Assembly: GCF_019266065.1 (NCBI RefSeq)
Contig: NZ_LPNR01000091.1
Coordinates: 1-64,000, forward strand
DNA: 64,000 nucleotides
Direction of reading: 5' to 3'
DNA from: Nocardia sp. MH4
GTDB taxonomy: Bacteria; Actinomycetota; Actinomycetes; Mycobacteriales; Mycobacteriaceae
How positions within the stretch are numbered: position 1 is the first letter of the stretch; each line of letters opens with the position of its first letter. The position numbers and the translations under genes are program-made. Under the pieces are notes generated by a model that did not search any database, was not told the DNA's origin, and saw only the letters and a list, made by a program, of their open reading frames with translations. Shown here one piece after another: positions 15,780 to 25,608 of the stretch.

Positions 15780-18700
15780 GTGGTTAATTCGCGCACTCAT
15801 GGTCCGTCGCCCACCGATATCGGCGACACGTTGCTGAACCTCGGTAAATACTTTCAGCGCGGTGAGGTCTCGCCGGACAACCGGTCGGTGTACAAGGTCG
15901 GCGGTCGCGACGCCGACGCGTTCTACCGCGACCGCTGGTCGCACGACAAGGTGGTGCGCTCCACCCACGGCGTGAACTGCACCGGTTCGTGCTCCTGGAA
16001 GATCTACGTCAAGGACGGCGTGATCACCTGGGAGTCGCAGCAGACCGACTACCCCTCGGTGGGCTCGGACAAGCCGGAATACGAACCGCGCGGCTGTCCG
16101 CGTGGCGCGTCGTTCTCCTGGTACACCTACTCCCCCGCCCGGGTGCGCTACCCGTATGTGCGCGGCACGCTGCTCGACCTGTACCGCAAGGCCAAGGCCG
16201 AGCTCAAGGACCCGGTGCTGGCGTGGGAGTCGATCGTCGAGGACCCGGCCAAGGCCAAGGCCTACAAGTCCGCGCGCGGTAAGGGCGGTTTCGTCCGGGC
16301 CGAGTGGTGGGAGGCCGCCGAGATCGCCGCGGCCGCGCACGTCTACACGATCAAGCAGTACGGACCCGACCGCGTGGCCGGCTTCTCGCCGATTCCCGCG
16401 ATGTCGATGGTCAGCCACGCCACCGGCGCCCGGTTCGTATCGCTCATCGGCGGCTACATGCTCTCGTTCTACGACTGGTACGCCGACCTGCCGGTGGCCT
16501 CGCCGCAGGTCTTCGGCGATCAGACCGACGTGCCGGAGTCGGCCGATTGGTTCGACGCGGGCTACCTGATCATGTGGGGCTCCAACGTCCCGGTGACCCG
16601 CACGCCCGACGCGCACTACATGACCGAGGCGCGTTACCGCGGCCAGAAGGTCGTGGTGGTCTCCCCCGACTACGCCGACAACACCAAGTTCGCCGACGAG
16701 TGGGTCGCGGCGCGACCGGGCACCGACGCGGCGCTGGCGATGGCCATGGGCCACGTGGTGCTCAAGGAGTTCTTCCTCGAGAAGCAGACGCCGAGCTTTC
16801 TGAACTACATCAAGTCCTACACCGACCTGCCCTTCCTGATCTGCCTCGACGAGGCGGACGGCCAGGGCGGCGCGCTGCCCGGCAAGTTCCTCACCGCCGC
16901 CGACCTGGGCCAGACCGGCGAGGGTGTCGAGCACAAGCCGGTGCTGCTGGACCAGGCCGGGAACCCGGTCGTGCCCAACGGTTCGCTCGGCCATCGCTTC
17001 GGCGAGGGCGACGCGGGCAAGTGGAACCTCGATCTCGAGGGTGTCGACCCGCTGCTCACCCTGCTCGGCCACTCGGGCGACGCGCCCGCCGAGATCGCGC
17101 TGCCGCGCTTCGACACCGACTCCGCCGAGTCGATCATCCGCGGCGTGCCGACCAAGATCGTCGCGGGCAAGCGGGTCACGACGGTGTTCGACCTGCTGCT
17201 GGCCCAGTACGGCCTCGGCCGCGAGGGTCTGCCCGGCCAGTGGGCCAAGGGCTACGACGACGCCGAGTCGCCGTACACCCCGGCCTGGCAGGAGACCATC
17301 ACCGGTGTGCCCGCCGTGCAGGCCGCGCGCATCGGTCGCGAGTTCGCCGACAACGCCGAGCGTTCCGGCGGTCGCTCGATGATCCTGATGGGCGCGGGTA
17401 CCAACCACTGGTTCCACTCCGATCAGATCTACCGCGCGTTCTTCACCCTGACGCTGCTCACCGGCTGCCAGGGCAAGAACGGCGGCGGCTGGGCCCACTA
17501 TGTCGGCCAGGAGAAGTGCCGTCCCGTCACCGGCTGGGCCACGCTGGCGTCGGCCTCGGACTGGCAGCGGCCGCCGCGCCAGATGCAGGGCACCGTGTTC
17601 TGGTACCTGACCAACGACCAATGGCGCTACGACCCGTTCACCTCCGACGCCTTCGCCTCGCCGCTGGGCAAGGGCAAGTTCGCGGGCCGCACCGCCGCCG
17701 ACAACATCGCGCTGGCCAGCAGGCTCGGCTGGATGCCGAGCTACCCGACCTTCAACCGCAACCCGCTCGACCTCAGCGACGAGGCCGCCGCCGCGGGCAC
17801 CACCGCCGCCGACCACGTCGTCTCCCAGCTCAAGTCCGGTGACCTGCGGTTCGCCTGTGAAGACCCCGACGCTCCCGAGAACTTCCCGCGCGTGCTCACC
17901 GTGTGGCGAGCCAACCTGCTCGGCTCCTCGGGCAAGGGCAACGAGTACTTCCAGAAGCACCTGCTCGGCTGCGGCTCCAACCTGCAGACCACCGACGCCA
18001 CCGGCGTGCGGCCACAGGAACTGGAATGGCGGGAGGAGGGCGCGGAGGGCAAGCTGGATCTGCTGCTGGCGCTGGACTTCCGCATGACCAGCACCACGCT
18101 GTTCGCCGATATCGTGCTGCCGGCCGCCACCTGGTACGAGAAGCACGACCTGTCCTCCACCGACATGCACCCGTTCGTGCACGCGTTCTCCCCCGCCATC
18201 TCCCCGCCGTGGGAGGCCAAGACCGACTTCGAGGCGTTCCACCGGATCGCGCGCGGTTTCTCCTGGCTGGCCGAGAAGCACCTGGGCACCCGCAAGGACA
18301 TCGTCGCGGTGCCGTTGCAGCACGACTCCCCCGACGCGCTCGCCCAGGCCGGCGGCAAGGTGCTGGACTGGAAAGCCGGTGAGTGCGAGCCGATTCCGGG
18401 CAAGACCATGCCCAAGATCGTCGAGATCGAACGCGACTACACCAAGATCGCGGAGAAGCTCGCGGCGCTGGGCCCGCTGGTCGACACCCTGGGTGTGACC
18501 ACCAAGGGCATCACCACCTACCCGGACAAAGAGGTGGCGTACCTCGCGGGCAAGAACGGCACCGTCGTCTCCGGCATCGCGGCCGGGCGGCCGTCGCTGG
18601 CCAAGGACACCTTCGCCGCCGAGACCATCCTGGCGCTGTCGGGCACCACCAACGGCCGCCTCGCGGTCGAGGGCTTCCACCAGCTCGAGCGCCGCACCGG

Positions 18701-19490
18701 CACCAAGCTGGCCGACCTCGCGGCCGAGGCCGAGGGCAAGCAGATCACCTTCGCCGACACCCAGGCCAGGCCGGTCCCGGTGATCACCTCGCCGGAGTGG
18801 TCGGGCAGTGAGAGCGGTGGCCGCCGGTACTCGCCGTTCACCATCAACGTCGAGCGGCTCAAGCCGTGGCACACCCTCACCGGGCGCCAGCACTTCTACC
18901 TCGATCACGACTGGATGATCGAACTCGGCGAGCAGCTGCCGATCTTCCGGCCGCCGCTGGACATGACCGCGCTGTTCGCCGAACCGTCGATCGGCAATGT
19001 CGCCGGTGGCGGGGTGACCGTGCGGTACCTGACGCCGCACTCCAAGTGGTCCATCCACTCGGCCTACCAGGACAACCTGCACATGCTGACGCTCTCGCGC
19101 GGCGGTCAGACGATCTGGATGTCGGACCGCGACGCCGCCAAGATCGGTGTCGCCGACAACGATTGGATCGAGGCGATCAACCGCAACGGCATCGTCGTCG
19201 CCCGCGCCATCGTCTCGCACCGCATGCCCGAGGGCACGGTCTTCATGTACCACGCGCAGGACCGCGCGGTGGACGTGCCGCGCATCGAGGGCACCGAGAC
19301 CACGACCAAGGAAGCCAAGGGCAAGCGCGGCGGTATCCACAACGCGCTGACCCGGGTGCTGATCAAGCCGTCGCACCTGATCGGCGGCTACGCCCAGCAG
19401 TCCTTCGCGCTGAACTACCACGGCCCCACCGGAAACCAGCGTGACGAGGTCACGACAATTCGCCGACGCAACCAGAACGTGGAGTACTAA
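15780..19490 (+). CDS. narG: Respiratory nitrate reductase alpha subunit NarG
   Basis: The 1236-aa catalytic subunit reduces nitrate to nitrite at a molybdenum bis-MGD cofactor on the cytoplasmic face of the membrane. The N-terminal FS0 cluster motif is visible (STHGVNCTGSCSWKIY, then the last Cys in PRGCPRGASFSWY). Molybdopterin oxidoreductase sequence follows (LIMWGSNVPVTRTPDAH; GAGTNHWFHSDQIYRAFF), and a C-terminal dinucleotide-binding barrel (HSKWSIHSAYQDNLHMLTLSRGG). Length matches NarG of other actinobacteria. GAAGGGGG precedes the GTG start by 4 nt. narH follows after 2 bp. It is the first gene of narGHJI, used for anaerobic nitrate respiration. Confidence 0.97.
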   Translation: MVNSRTHGPSPTDIGDTLLNLGKYFQRGEVSPDNRSVYKVGGRDADAFYRDRWSHDKVVRSTHGVNCTGSCSWKIYVKDGVITWESQQTDYPSVGSDKPEYEPRGCPRGASFSWYTYSPARVRYPYVRGTLLDLYRKAKAELKDPVLAWESIVEDPAKAKAYKSARGKGGFVRAEWWEAAEIAAAAHVYTIKQYGPDRVAGFSPIPAMSMVSHATGARFVSLIGGYMLSFYDWYADLPVASPQVFGDQTDVPESADWFDAGYLIMWGSNVPVTRTPDAHYMTEARYRGQKVVVVSPDYADNTKFADEWVAARPGTDAALAMAMGHVVLKEFFLEKQTPSFLNYIKSYTDLPFLICLDEADGQGGALPGKFLTAADLGQTGEGVEHKPVLLDQAGNPVVPNGSLGHRFGEGDAGKWNLDLEGVDPLLTLLGHSGDAPAEIALPRFDTDSAESIIRGVPTKIVAGKRVTTVFDLLLAQYGLGREGLPGQWAKGYDDAESPYTPAWQETITGVPAVQAARIGREFADNAERSGGRSMILMGAGTNHWFHSDQIYRAFFTLTLLTGCQGKNGGGWAHYVGQEKCRPVTGWATLASASDWQRPPRQMQGTVFWYLTNDQWRYDPFTSDAFASPLGKGKFAGRTAADNIALASRLGWMPSYPTFNRNPLDLSDEAAAAGTTAADHVVSQLKSGDLRFACEDPDAPENFPRVLTVWRANLLGSSGKGNEYFQKHLLGCGSNLQTTDATGVRPQELEWREEGAEGKLDLLLALDFRMTSTTLFADIVLPAATWYEKHDLSSTDMHPFVHAFSPAISPPWEAKTDFEAFHRIARGFSWLAEKHLGTRKDIVAVPLQHDSPDALAQAGGKVLDWKAGECEPIPGKTMPKIVEIERDYTKIAEKLAALGPLVDTLGVTTKGITTYPDKEVAYLAGKNGTVVSGIAAGRPSLAKDTFAAETILALSGTTNGRLAVEGFHQLERRTGTKLADLAAEAEGKQITFADTQARPVPVITSPEWSGSESGGRRYSPFTINVERLKPWHTLTGRQHFYLDHDWMIELGEQLPIFRPPLDMTALFAEPSIGNVAGGGVTVRYLTPHSKWSIHSAYQDNLHMLTLSRGGQTIWMSDRDAAKIGVADNDWIEAINRNGIVVARAIVSHRMPEGTVFMYHAQDRAVDVPRIEGTETTTKEAKGKRGGIHNALTRVLIKPSHLIGGYAQQSFALNYHGPTGNQRDEVTTIRRRNQNVEY

Positions 19491-19492
19491 TC

Positions 19493-21196
19493 ATGCGCGT
19501 AATGGCTCAGCTCGCCATGGTCATGAACCTGGACAAGTGCATCGGCTGCCACACCTGCAGCGTCACCTGTAAGCAGGCGTGGACCAACCGCGGCGGCACC
19601 GAGTACGTCTGGTTCAACAATGTGGAAACCCGTCCGGGACAGGGTTATCCGCGTCAGTACCAGGATCAGGAGAAGTGGAAGGGCGGCTGGACGCTGAACA
19701 AGCGTGGCAAGCTGTCGCTGAAGTCGGGCTCGCGGTTCAAGCGCCTGATGAACATCTTCGCCAACCCGGACCTGCCCACGGTCGAGGACTACTACGAGCC
19801 GTGGAGCTACGACTACGACAACCTGCTGGCCTCCCCGCCCACCGACACCACTCCGGTCGCGCGGCCGAAGTCGCTGATCACCGGCGAGGACACCAAGGTC
19901 ACCTGGGGCGCCAACTGGGACGACGACCTCGGTTCCGGTCCCGAAGCGGTCGGCAAGGACCCCTTGCTCGGCAAGCTCGAGGACAAGGTGAAACTGGAGT
20001 TCGAAGAGACCTTCATGTTCTACCTGCCGCGCATCTGCGAGCACTGCCTGAACCCGTCGTGCGCCGCGTCGTGCCCGTCGGGAGCGATCTACAAGCGCGA
20101 GGAGGACGGCATCGTCCTGGTCGACCAGGACAAGTGCCGTGGCTGGCGCCAGTGCATCACCGGCTGCCCGTACAAGAAGATCTACTTCAACCACAAGACG
20201 GGCAAGGCGGAGAAGTGCACCTTCTGCTACCCGCGCGTGGAGGTCGGCATCCCGACCGTGTGCTCGGAGACCTGCGTCGGGCGGCTGCGCTACATCGGCG
20301 TGATGCTCTACGACGCCGACGCGGTGCTCGAGGCGGCGTCGGTGACCGACGACAAGGACCTCTACCCGTCCCAGCTCGGGGTGTTCCTCAACCCGCACGA
20401 CCCGCGCGTGATCGCCGAGGCCGAGAAGGCCGGCATCTCGCCGGAATGGATTCAGGCGGCACAGGATTCGCCGGTCTACAAGCTGATCGTGGACTACCAG
20501 CTGGCGCTGCCACTGCATCCGGAATACCGCACCATGCCGATGGTCTGGTACGTGCCGCCGCTGTCGCCCGTGGTCGACGTGCTCAGCGAGACCGGGCACG
20601 ACGGTGAGGACGCGGGCAACCTGTTCGGCGCCATCGACGCGCTGCGCATCCCGATCGAATACCTGGCCGAGCTGTTCACCGCCGGGGAGATCGGGCCGGT
20701 GCGCGCCTCGCTGCAACGGCTGGCCGGCATGCGCGCGTTCATGCGCTCGGTCAACCTCGGCGAGGAGCCCGAGCCCGGTATCGCGCCGTCGATCGGGCTC
20801 GAGCCCGAGGAGATCGAGGCCATGTACCGGCTGCTCGCGATCGCCAAGTACGAGCACCGCTACGTGATCCCCTCCGGGGCGACCTCCCGTGCGCACGAAC
20901 TGGATTCGCTGGCCACCGGATGCAGCCTCGACACCGACGGCGGACCCGGCATGACCGCGTTCGACCAGGTGGTGGAGAAGTTCTCGCTGGCCGACACCAA
21001 TCAGGCCGCGCCCGAGGAGAAGTCGGGCCGGATCAACCTGCTCAACTGGGACGGCCGCAGCACCAGCGGGCTCGTGCCGAGCGGCGACAAGCTTGCGCCC
21101 ACCGCGAACGGCAACGGCGCCGACGCAGGGAGCAACGGCAACGGCAGCAACGGCGCTGCCGTGGCCGACTCCACGGTCAGCGGTGCGGCGCAATGA
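19493..21196 (+). CDS. narH: Respiratory nitrate reductase beta subunit NarH
   Basis: The 567-aa iron-sulfur subunit carries electrons from NarI to NarG. Cluster ligands are visible in CIGCHTCSVTCKQAW, in CEHCLNPSCAASCP, in DKCRGWRQCITGCPYKKI (where Trp replaces one Cys, as in the 3Fe-4S site of the family) and in KCTFCYPRVEVG. A beta-subunit C-terminal domain follows (TMPMVWYVPPLSP). The last 35 or so residues are a Gly/Asn/Ala-rich low-complexity tail, probably disordered. Its stop overlaps the narJ start by 4 bp. Confidence 0.97.
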   Translation: MRVMAQLAMVMNLDKCIGCHTCSVTCKQAWTNRGGTEYVWFNNVETRPGQGYPRQYQDQEKWKGGWTLNKRGKLSLKSGSRFKRLMNIFANPDLPTVEDYYEPWSYDYDNLLASPPTDTTPVARPKSLITGEDTKVTWGANWDDDLGSGPEAVGKDPLLGKLEDKVKLEFEETFMFYLPRICEHCLNPSCAASCPSGAIYKREEDGIVLVDQDKCRGWRQCITGCPYKKIYFNHKTGKAEKCTFCYPRVEVGIPTVCSETCVGRLRYIGVMLYDADAVLEAASVTDDKDLYPSQLGVFLNPHDPRVIAEAEKAGISPEWIQAAQDSPVYKLIVDYQLALPLHPEYRTMPMVWYVPPLSPVVDVLSETGHDGEDAGNLFGAIDALRIPIEYLAELFTAGEIGPVRASLQRLAGMRAFMRSVNLGEEPEPGIAPSIGLEPEEIEAMYRLLAIAKYEHRYVIPSGATSRAHELDSLATGCSLDTDGGPGMTAFDQVVEKFSLADTNQAAPEEKSGRINLLNWDGRSTSGLVPSGDKLAPTANGNGADAGSNGNGSNGAAVADSTVSGAAQ

Positions 21197-21873
21197 GTCT
21201 GCTCTCGATCCGCAAGCGACCCCAGCCGGTCACCGCCATGCCCGAGCACGATCGGCGGGTCGTGTGGCGGCTGGCCGCGCTGCTGCTGGACTACCCCGGT
21301 GAGTCCACGCTGGCGCTGCTGGACCAGATGTCCACGGCCGCGGCCGAATTGCCCGCCGAGGTGCGGGCGCACTTCGACGCGGTGCTGACCTACCTGCGGG
21401 AGACGCCCTCGATCGAGGTGGCGCAGAGCTATGTCGAGACCTTCGACATGCGCCGCCGGGCCAGCCTGCATCTGACCTTCTACGCCTACGGCGACACCCG
21501 CAAGCGCGGCATGGCGCTGCTGCGGTTCAAGCACGCCTACCGGCAGGCGGGGGTGGAACTCGGTGACGAGGAACTGCCCGACCACCTGCCGGTACTGCTG
21601 GAGTTCGCCGCCACCGTCGACCCGATCGGCGGTGAGCGCCTGCTCGGCGAGCACGTTCCGGTCATGGAGCTGCTGCGACTGTCCTTGGGCGACAACGACT
21701 CGCCCTACAGCGGCGTGCTCGCCGCGGTGCTGACGACGCTGCCGCCGGTGACCACCGCCGACCGGCGCCGCATCGCCGAGCTCGCCGCGCAGGGGCCGCC
21801 CGAGGAGGAAGTCGGGCTGGAACCCTTCGCCATGGACCCCTCGTTGTTCGACGCCACGGAAGGCCGCCGATGA
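21193..21873 (+). CDS. narJ: Nitrate reductase assembly chaperone NarJ
   Basis: The 226-aa protein is the NarJ/NarW chaperone that holds apo-NarGH until the molybdenum cofactor is inserted; it is not part of the mature enzyme. Family features include the helical N-terminal half (RRVVWRLAALLLDYPGES), YVETFDMRRRASLHLTFYAYGDTRKRG, and ELPDHLPVLLEFAA. Both ends overlap narH and narI by 4 bp, so expression is tightly coupled. Confidence 0.96.
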   Translation: MSLLSIRKRPQPVTAMPEHDRRVVWRLAALLLDYPGESTLALLDQMSTAAAELPAEVRAHFDAVLTYLRETPSIEVAQSYVETFDMRRRASLHLTFYAYGDTRKRGMALLRFKHAYRQAGVELGDEELPDHLPVLLEFAATVDPIGGERLLGEHVPVMELLRLSLGDNDSPYSGVLAAVLTTLPPVTTADRRRIAELAAQGPPEEEVGLEPFAMDPSLFDATEGRR

Positions 21874-22625
21874 ACGCCACCATCCCGCTCCCCGAAGGCC
21901 TGTGGCTGATCCTGCCCTATATCGCCGCCACGTCCTTCGTGCTCGGCCACATCTGGCGCTACCGGTTCGACCAGTTCGGCTGGACCACCCGGTCCTCGCA
22001 GATCTACGAGTCCAAGCTGCTGCAACTGGGCAGCCCGCTGTTCCACTTCGGCATGCTCGGGGTGTTCGGCGGGCACGTGATGGGTCTGCTGATCCCCGAG
22101 TCGTGGACCAGCGCGCTCGGTATCTCCGAACACGCCTACCACCTCGTCGCGGTGGGCGCGGGTTCGGTCGCCGGGCTGATGGTGGTGGCCGGTGTCGCCA
22201 TCCTCTGCTACCGCCGCATCGTCGTTCCCGCCGTGCGCAAGGCGACCAGCCGCAACGACATCATGATGTACACCCTGCTGACGCTGGCCCTGGTCACCGG
22301 TCTGCTCAACACCTGGGGTTCCAACCTGCTCTGGGGCACCTACAACTACCGCGAGACCGTCTCCCCCTGGTTCCGCAGCCTGTTCACCATCAACCCGGAA
22401 CCGGGGCTGATGGTCGGTGTCCCGTGGACCTTCCAGCTGCACGGCCTGGTCGTGCTGGCCCTGGTCGCGGCCTGGCCGTACACCCGCCTGGTGCACATGT
22501 TCAGCGCCCCCATCGGCTACCTCACCCGCCCCTACATCGTCTACCGCCGCAAGGAAGTCGACACCAAGGACAAGACCCGCTTCGCCAAGGCCTGGGACGC
22601 CCCGGTCACCCCCGACCGCTGGTAG
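21870..22625 (+). CDS. narI: Respiratory nitrate reductase gamma subunit NarI
   Basis: The 251-aa membrane cytochrome b oxidises quinol and passes electrons to NarH. Five hydrophobic helices are visible (LPYIAATSFVLGHIWRY; HFGMLGVFGGHVMGLLIP; LVAVGAGSVAGLMVVAG; MYTLLTLALVTGLLNTW; FQLHGLVVLALVAAWPYTRLVH). Histidines in the first, second and fifth helices are candidate heme ligands. The start overlaps narJ (ATGA). It ends the operon; no strong terminator follows at once. Confidence 0.96.
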   Translation: MNATIPLPEGLWLILPYIAATSFVLGHIWRYRFDQFGWTTRSSQIYESKLLQLGSPLFHFGMLGVFGGHVMGLLIPESWTSALGISEHAYHLVAVGAGSVAGLMVVAGVAILCYRRIVVPAVRKATSRNDIMMYTLLTLALVTGLLNTWGSNLLWGTYNYRETVSPWFRSLFTINPEPGLMVGVPWTFQLHGLVVLALVAAWPYTRLVHMFSAPIGYLTRPYIVYRRKEVDTKDKTRFAKAWDAPVTPDRW

Positions 22626-22699
22626 GGCCCGGATTCGCTCGCTCGTACCCCCTGACCCGGGCCAGCGCCATACTGGTCCGGTCAGCTGGAACACCAACT

Positions 22700-23229
22700 A
22701 GCGAGGGGACCGATCTGGATCGTCTGACCGGCCTTCCCCCGCACACCGAGCTGATCGACGGGAGCCTCGTCTTCGGGAGCCGCAGATGGCGTTTCACATG
22801 CTGGTCATCGACTACCTTCGCGACAGTCTCAAAGCGCAGGCTCCACGCCATCTCCACGTGCGTCGGGAAATGACCGTGACGCTGTCCGCACGGCAGCGAC
22901 CGGAGCCCGACATCATGATCGTCGATGCGGCGGCGAGCACCGGCCTCGAACAAACGACCTACGAACCACAGGACGTGCTTCTCGCGATCGAGGTCGTCTC
23001 CCCGGACTCGATCATCCGCGACCGCAAGCGCAAGCCGGTGCTCTACGCGGACGCAGGCATCCCGCACTTCTGGCGCGTCGAGAACGTCGACGGGCGCGCT
23101 GTCGTCTACGTCTTCGAACTGGACCCGGCCACCGGTCAGTACGCACCGACCGGGATCTACCATGACTCCCTCGACCTGACCCTGCCGTTCCCCATCACCC
23201 TCCACCTGGCCGAGGCCACGGCACCGTAG
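22700..23229 (+). pseudogene. Decayed Uma2-family (DUF820) nuclease-fold gene
   Basis: Two frames together read as one Uma2-family protein. Frame one (22700-22780) encodes SEGTDLDRLTGLPPHTELID and GSLVF. Frame two, from the ATG at 22786 to 23229, encodes MAFHMLVIDYLRDSLKAQAP, RRPEPDIMIVDAAA-like sequence, LLAIEVVSPDSIIRDRKRKP and GIPHFWRVE. The join needs one extra base near 22780; inserting a C there gives the GSPQ-type sequence expected of the family. No ATG, GTG or TTG exists upstream in frame one before the narI stop, so the N-terminus is also lost. The shorter ORF from 22786 (147 aa) could still be translated but lacks the first motif. The family has a PD-(D/E)XK-like nuclease fold of unknown role. 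Confidence 0.65.
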
Positions 23230-23383
23230 GGGGCGTACAGCACGCATCCGTGTCCTCACGGCCGACGCCGGCGAACGGACCATCGGGGTTGGCGGCCGTC
23301 GCGGCGAGATGGTCGATGCCCAGCACTGCGGCACCGGTCACGGAGCGCGCGCTGTGGACGCGCGGCGTGGGCTTGTTCTCAGC

Positions 23384-23731
23384 TCAGGACGAAGTGGGGC
23401 CCAGAGTTGCGCGGACGGCGTCGAACCAGGCCTGGGTGTCGACGAGGCCCTTCTCGTTGTCCTTGCGGCCGCCGGTGAAGCCGAAGAGGTCGGCGGCGAA
23501 GCGGCTCAGGACGGTCTTGTCGGTCTCGTCGAGTCCGGTGAGGACCTCGGTGTCGCCGAGCAGGTAGGCGACGACGGCTACCTGGCCCGCGGGCCAGGTC
23601 TCGCGGTGGGCCGACCAGCCGTCGGAGCGTACGGCGCGGGCCTTGCTCAGCAGGTCCTCGCGCAGGGCGTCGCGATCTGCGTCGCTGGGCCGACGTGGCT
23701 TGCCCCAGGTGATCCGTTTCGCGTTCGACAT
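23384..23731 (-). CDS. Hypothetical protein, 115 aa
   Basis: The protein starts MSNAKRITWGKPRRPSDADR, after an AGAGGA ribosome-binding sequence; the frame is open a little further upstream. It is charged and probably helical, with a central QVAVVAYLLGDTEVL segment and an end WFDAVRATLGP. No cysteine, signal peptide or membrane helix is present. I do not recognise a family. It stands alone on the minus strand between the decayed Uma2 gene and the amidohydrolase. The gaps on each side (23230-23383 and 23732-23856) show no clear feature. Confidence 0.6.
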   Translation of the reverse strand: MSNAKRITWGKPRRPSDADRDALREDLLSKARAVRSDGWSAHRETWPAGQVAVVAYLLGDTEVLTGLDETDKTVLSRFAADLFGFTGGRKDNEKGLVDTQAWFDAVRATLGPTSS

Positions 23732-23856
23732 GGCGATCCTCTCGCTGGAGCGTCCCGGGGTCGACAACCCCGGACTTGCCTCGACTGTCCCAGATCGAGG
23801 AACGCGGACAGCCCACCGGCCCGCCCCACGGGCGATTCGGTGGGCGGTCGCGCCGG

Positions 23857-25596
23857 CTACCCGGCGCGCAGGAACCGGCCGACGCGCTCGGTGCCGAGCA
23901 CGGGATCCTTGCTACCCGCGCCGAACACGTACCGCCCGCCGACGAACACCGCGGTCACGGTCTCGTCGTTGCGGTTGACCATGCGCGGCAGGTTGTCGAA
24001 TTCCGGGATCGGATTCTCCGCGTAGGCGTCGAGGCTGTCGTCGAGGTGGGCCGGGTCGATAACGACAGCGTCGGCGCGGTCGCCGACCCGCAGATGACCC
24101 GCGTCGAGCCCGTACCAGTCGGCCAGCTCGCCGGTGATCCGGTGCACCGCGTGCTCGATCGTCATGAACGGGGCGCCCGCGCGCTCCGCGTCGGCGACCC
24201 GCCGCAGCAGGCGCAGGCCGAAGTTGTAGAAGGCCATGTTGCGCAGGTGCGCGCCCGCGTCGGAGAAGCCGAGCTGGATTCCGGGATCGGCGGCGAGGAC
24301 ATCGAGCACCGCGGGCCGGTGGTTGGAGATGGTGGTGCGCCAGCGCAGCTTCGATCCGTGCTCGACGACCAGGTCGAGGAAGGCGTCGACCGGGTGCACG
24401 CCGCCGCGATCGAGGCCGACCTGGCCGAAGGTCTTGCCGACGACGGTGGGGTCGGGGCACTCGACGATGTCGGCGTCGAAGAAATCGCGGTGCCAGACCC
24501 GGGGACCGTACTTCTGGTCGTAGTCCTTGCGGAACCGGCGCCGGTACTGCTCGTCCTGCATGAGGTGGCGCTGCTCGTCGATGTGGTTCGACAGGTGTAG
24601 TGCCGCCGCGCCGGAACCGAATTCCTCGAAGATCGGCAAGTCGATGCCGTCGGAGTAGACCTCGAACGGCACCGGCAGGTGCTGCCACCGGAAGTCGCCC
24701 TTCAGCGCGTTGATCGCGCGGGCCAGCAGCGGAAACACCTTGGCCACACCGGGAATCGCCTTGATGTCGGCGGCGGAGAGCAGGCTCACCTTCAGCGGCT
24801 TGCGCCACAGGCCGATGCTGCTCGCCGCCATCGCGATCATCGTGTCGGCCCGGTTGACGTCGGGCCCGCCCTGGAGTGCGCGACCGCGAGTCCGCAGGAT
24901 GGTGTTGAGTGTCTTGCGTTCGGCCCGGGTCGAATACGTGGAGGGCAGCGTGCGTGAGCGGCACATTTCGCCGTCGAGTTTGTCGAACAGCAGCCGCTGC
25001 GAGGACATCCCGACGAAGCCGGCGTCGAGCGCCTCGGTCAGCTTGGTGGCCATCGCGGCGAGTTCGATGTCACTGGGCTCGACGTCCTTGCGGGTCGCCC
25101 GGTCCAAGCCCATCACCGCGGACCTGATGTCGGAGTGCCCGATGAAGCTCGCCACGTTGGGTCCCAGTGGCAAGGTGTCGAGGGCGGCGGCGTATTCGGC
25201 CGCGCTGTGCCAGGACTTGGTCTCCTCCACCGCGCGCACCACGTGGGGGCGCGGAATCGCCTCGACCCGGCCGAACAGGTCACCGGCGATCTCGCCGTCG
25301 ACGTGCACCGTCGACAGCGAGCACGAACCGAGCAGCACGGTGGTCACCCCGTGGCGCACCGATTCCGACAGCGACGGATCGAGCAGTACCTCGACGTCGT
25401 AGTGGGTGTGGATGTCGATCATGCCGGGCACGACCCACTTGCCGGTGGCGTCGACGACCCGGGCGCAGCCGGTCTCGTCGAGTGGCGTCGCCGAGATCTC
25501 GGCGACCTTGCCGTCCTTGATGCCGAGGTGACGGATGGCGGACGCGGCCCCGGTGCCGTCGAACCAGCGGCCGCCCTTGATGATGGTGTCGAACAT
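23857..25596 (-). CDS. Amidohydrolase, N-acyl-D-amino-acid deacylase-like
   Basis: The 579-aa protein is a metal-dependent amidohydrolase of the D-aminoacylase group: N-terminal beta-sandwich start (MFDTIIKGGRWFDGTG), the HxH metal motif in PGMIDIHTHYD, further candidate ligands in FIGHSDIRSAVMG, and the catalytic Asp region SDAGAHLRNMAF. Other members hydrolyse N-acyl amino acids or related cyclic amides; the exact substrate is not evident. It is the last gene of a five-gene operon, 12 bp after the acyl-CoA synthetase, so it probably serves the same catabolic route. Confidence 0.85.
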   Translation of the reverse strand: MFDTIIKGGRWFDGTGAASAIRHLGIKDGKVAEISATPLDETGCARVVDATGKWVVPGMIDIHTHYDVEVLLDPSLSESVRHGVTTVLLGSCSLSTVHVDGEIAGDLFGRVEAIPRPHVVRAVEETKSWHSAAEYAAALDTLPLGPNVASFIGHSDIRSAVMGLDRATRKDVEPSDIELAAMATKLTEALDAGFVGMSSQRLLFDKLDGEMCRSRTLPSTYSTRAERKTLNTILRTRGRALQGGPDVNRADTMIAMAASSIGLWRKPLKVSLLSAADIKAIPGVAKVFPLLARAINALKGDFRWQHLPVPFEVYSDGIDLPIFEEFGSGAAALHLSNHIDEQRHLMQDEQYRRRFRKDYDQKYGPRVWHRDFFDADIVECPDPTVVGKTFGQVGLDRGGVHPVDAFLDLVVEHGSKLRWRTTISNHRPAVLDVLAADPGIQLGFSDAGAHLRNMAFYNFGLRLLRRVADAERAGAPFMTIEHAVHRITGELADWYGLDAGHLRVGDRADAVVIDPAHLDDSLDAYAENPIPEFDNLPRMVNRNDETVTAVFVGGRYVFGAGSKDPVLGTERVGRFLRAG

Positions 25597-25608
25597 AACC
25601 GTTCCCTC

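Noticed and set aside
15687..19421. 1244-codon open frame on the minus strand opposite narG
   Set aside because: It mirrors narG codon structure (high-GC third positions) and has no recognisable domain; it is a shadow of a certain gene.
23202..23333. Minus-strand 43-codon ORF starting VTGAAVLGIDHLAATAAN
   Set aside because: It reads like coding sequence but has no ribosome-binding site, overlaps the end of the Uma2 remnant and has no recognisable family; too weak to call.
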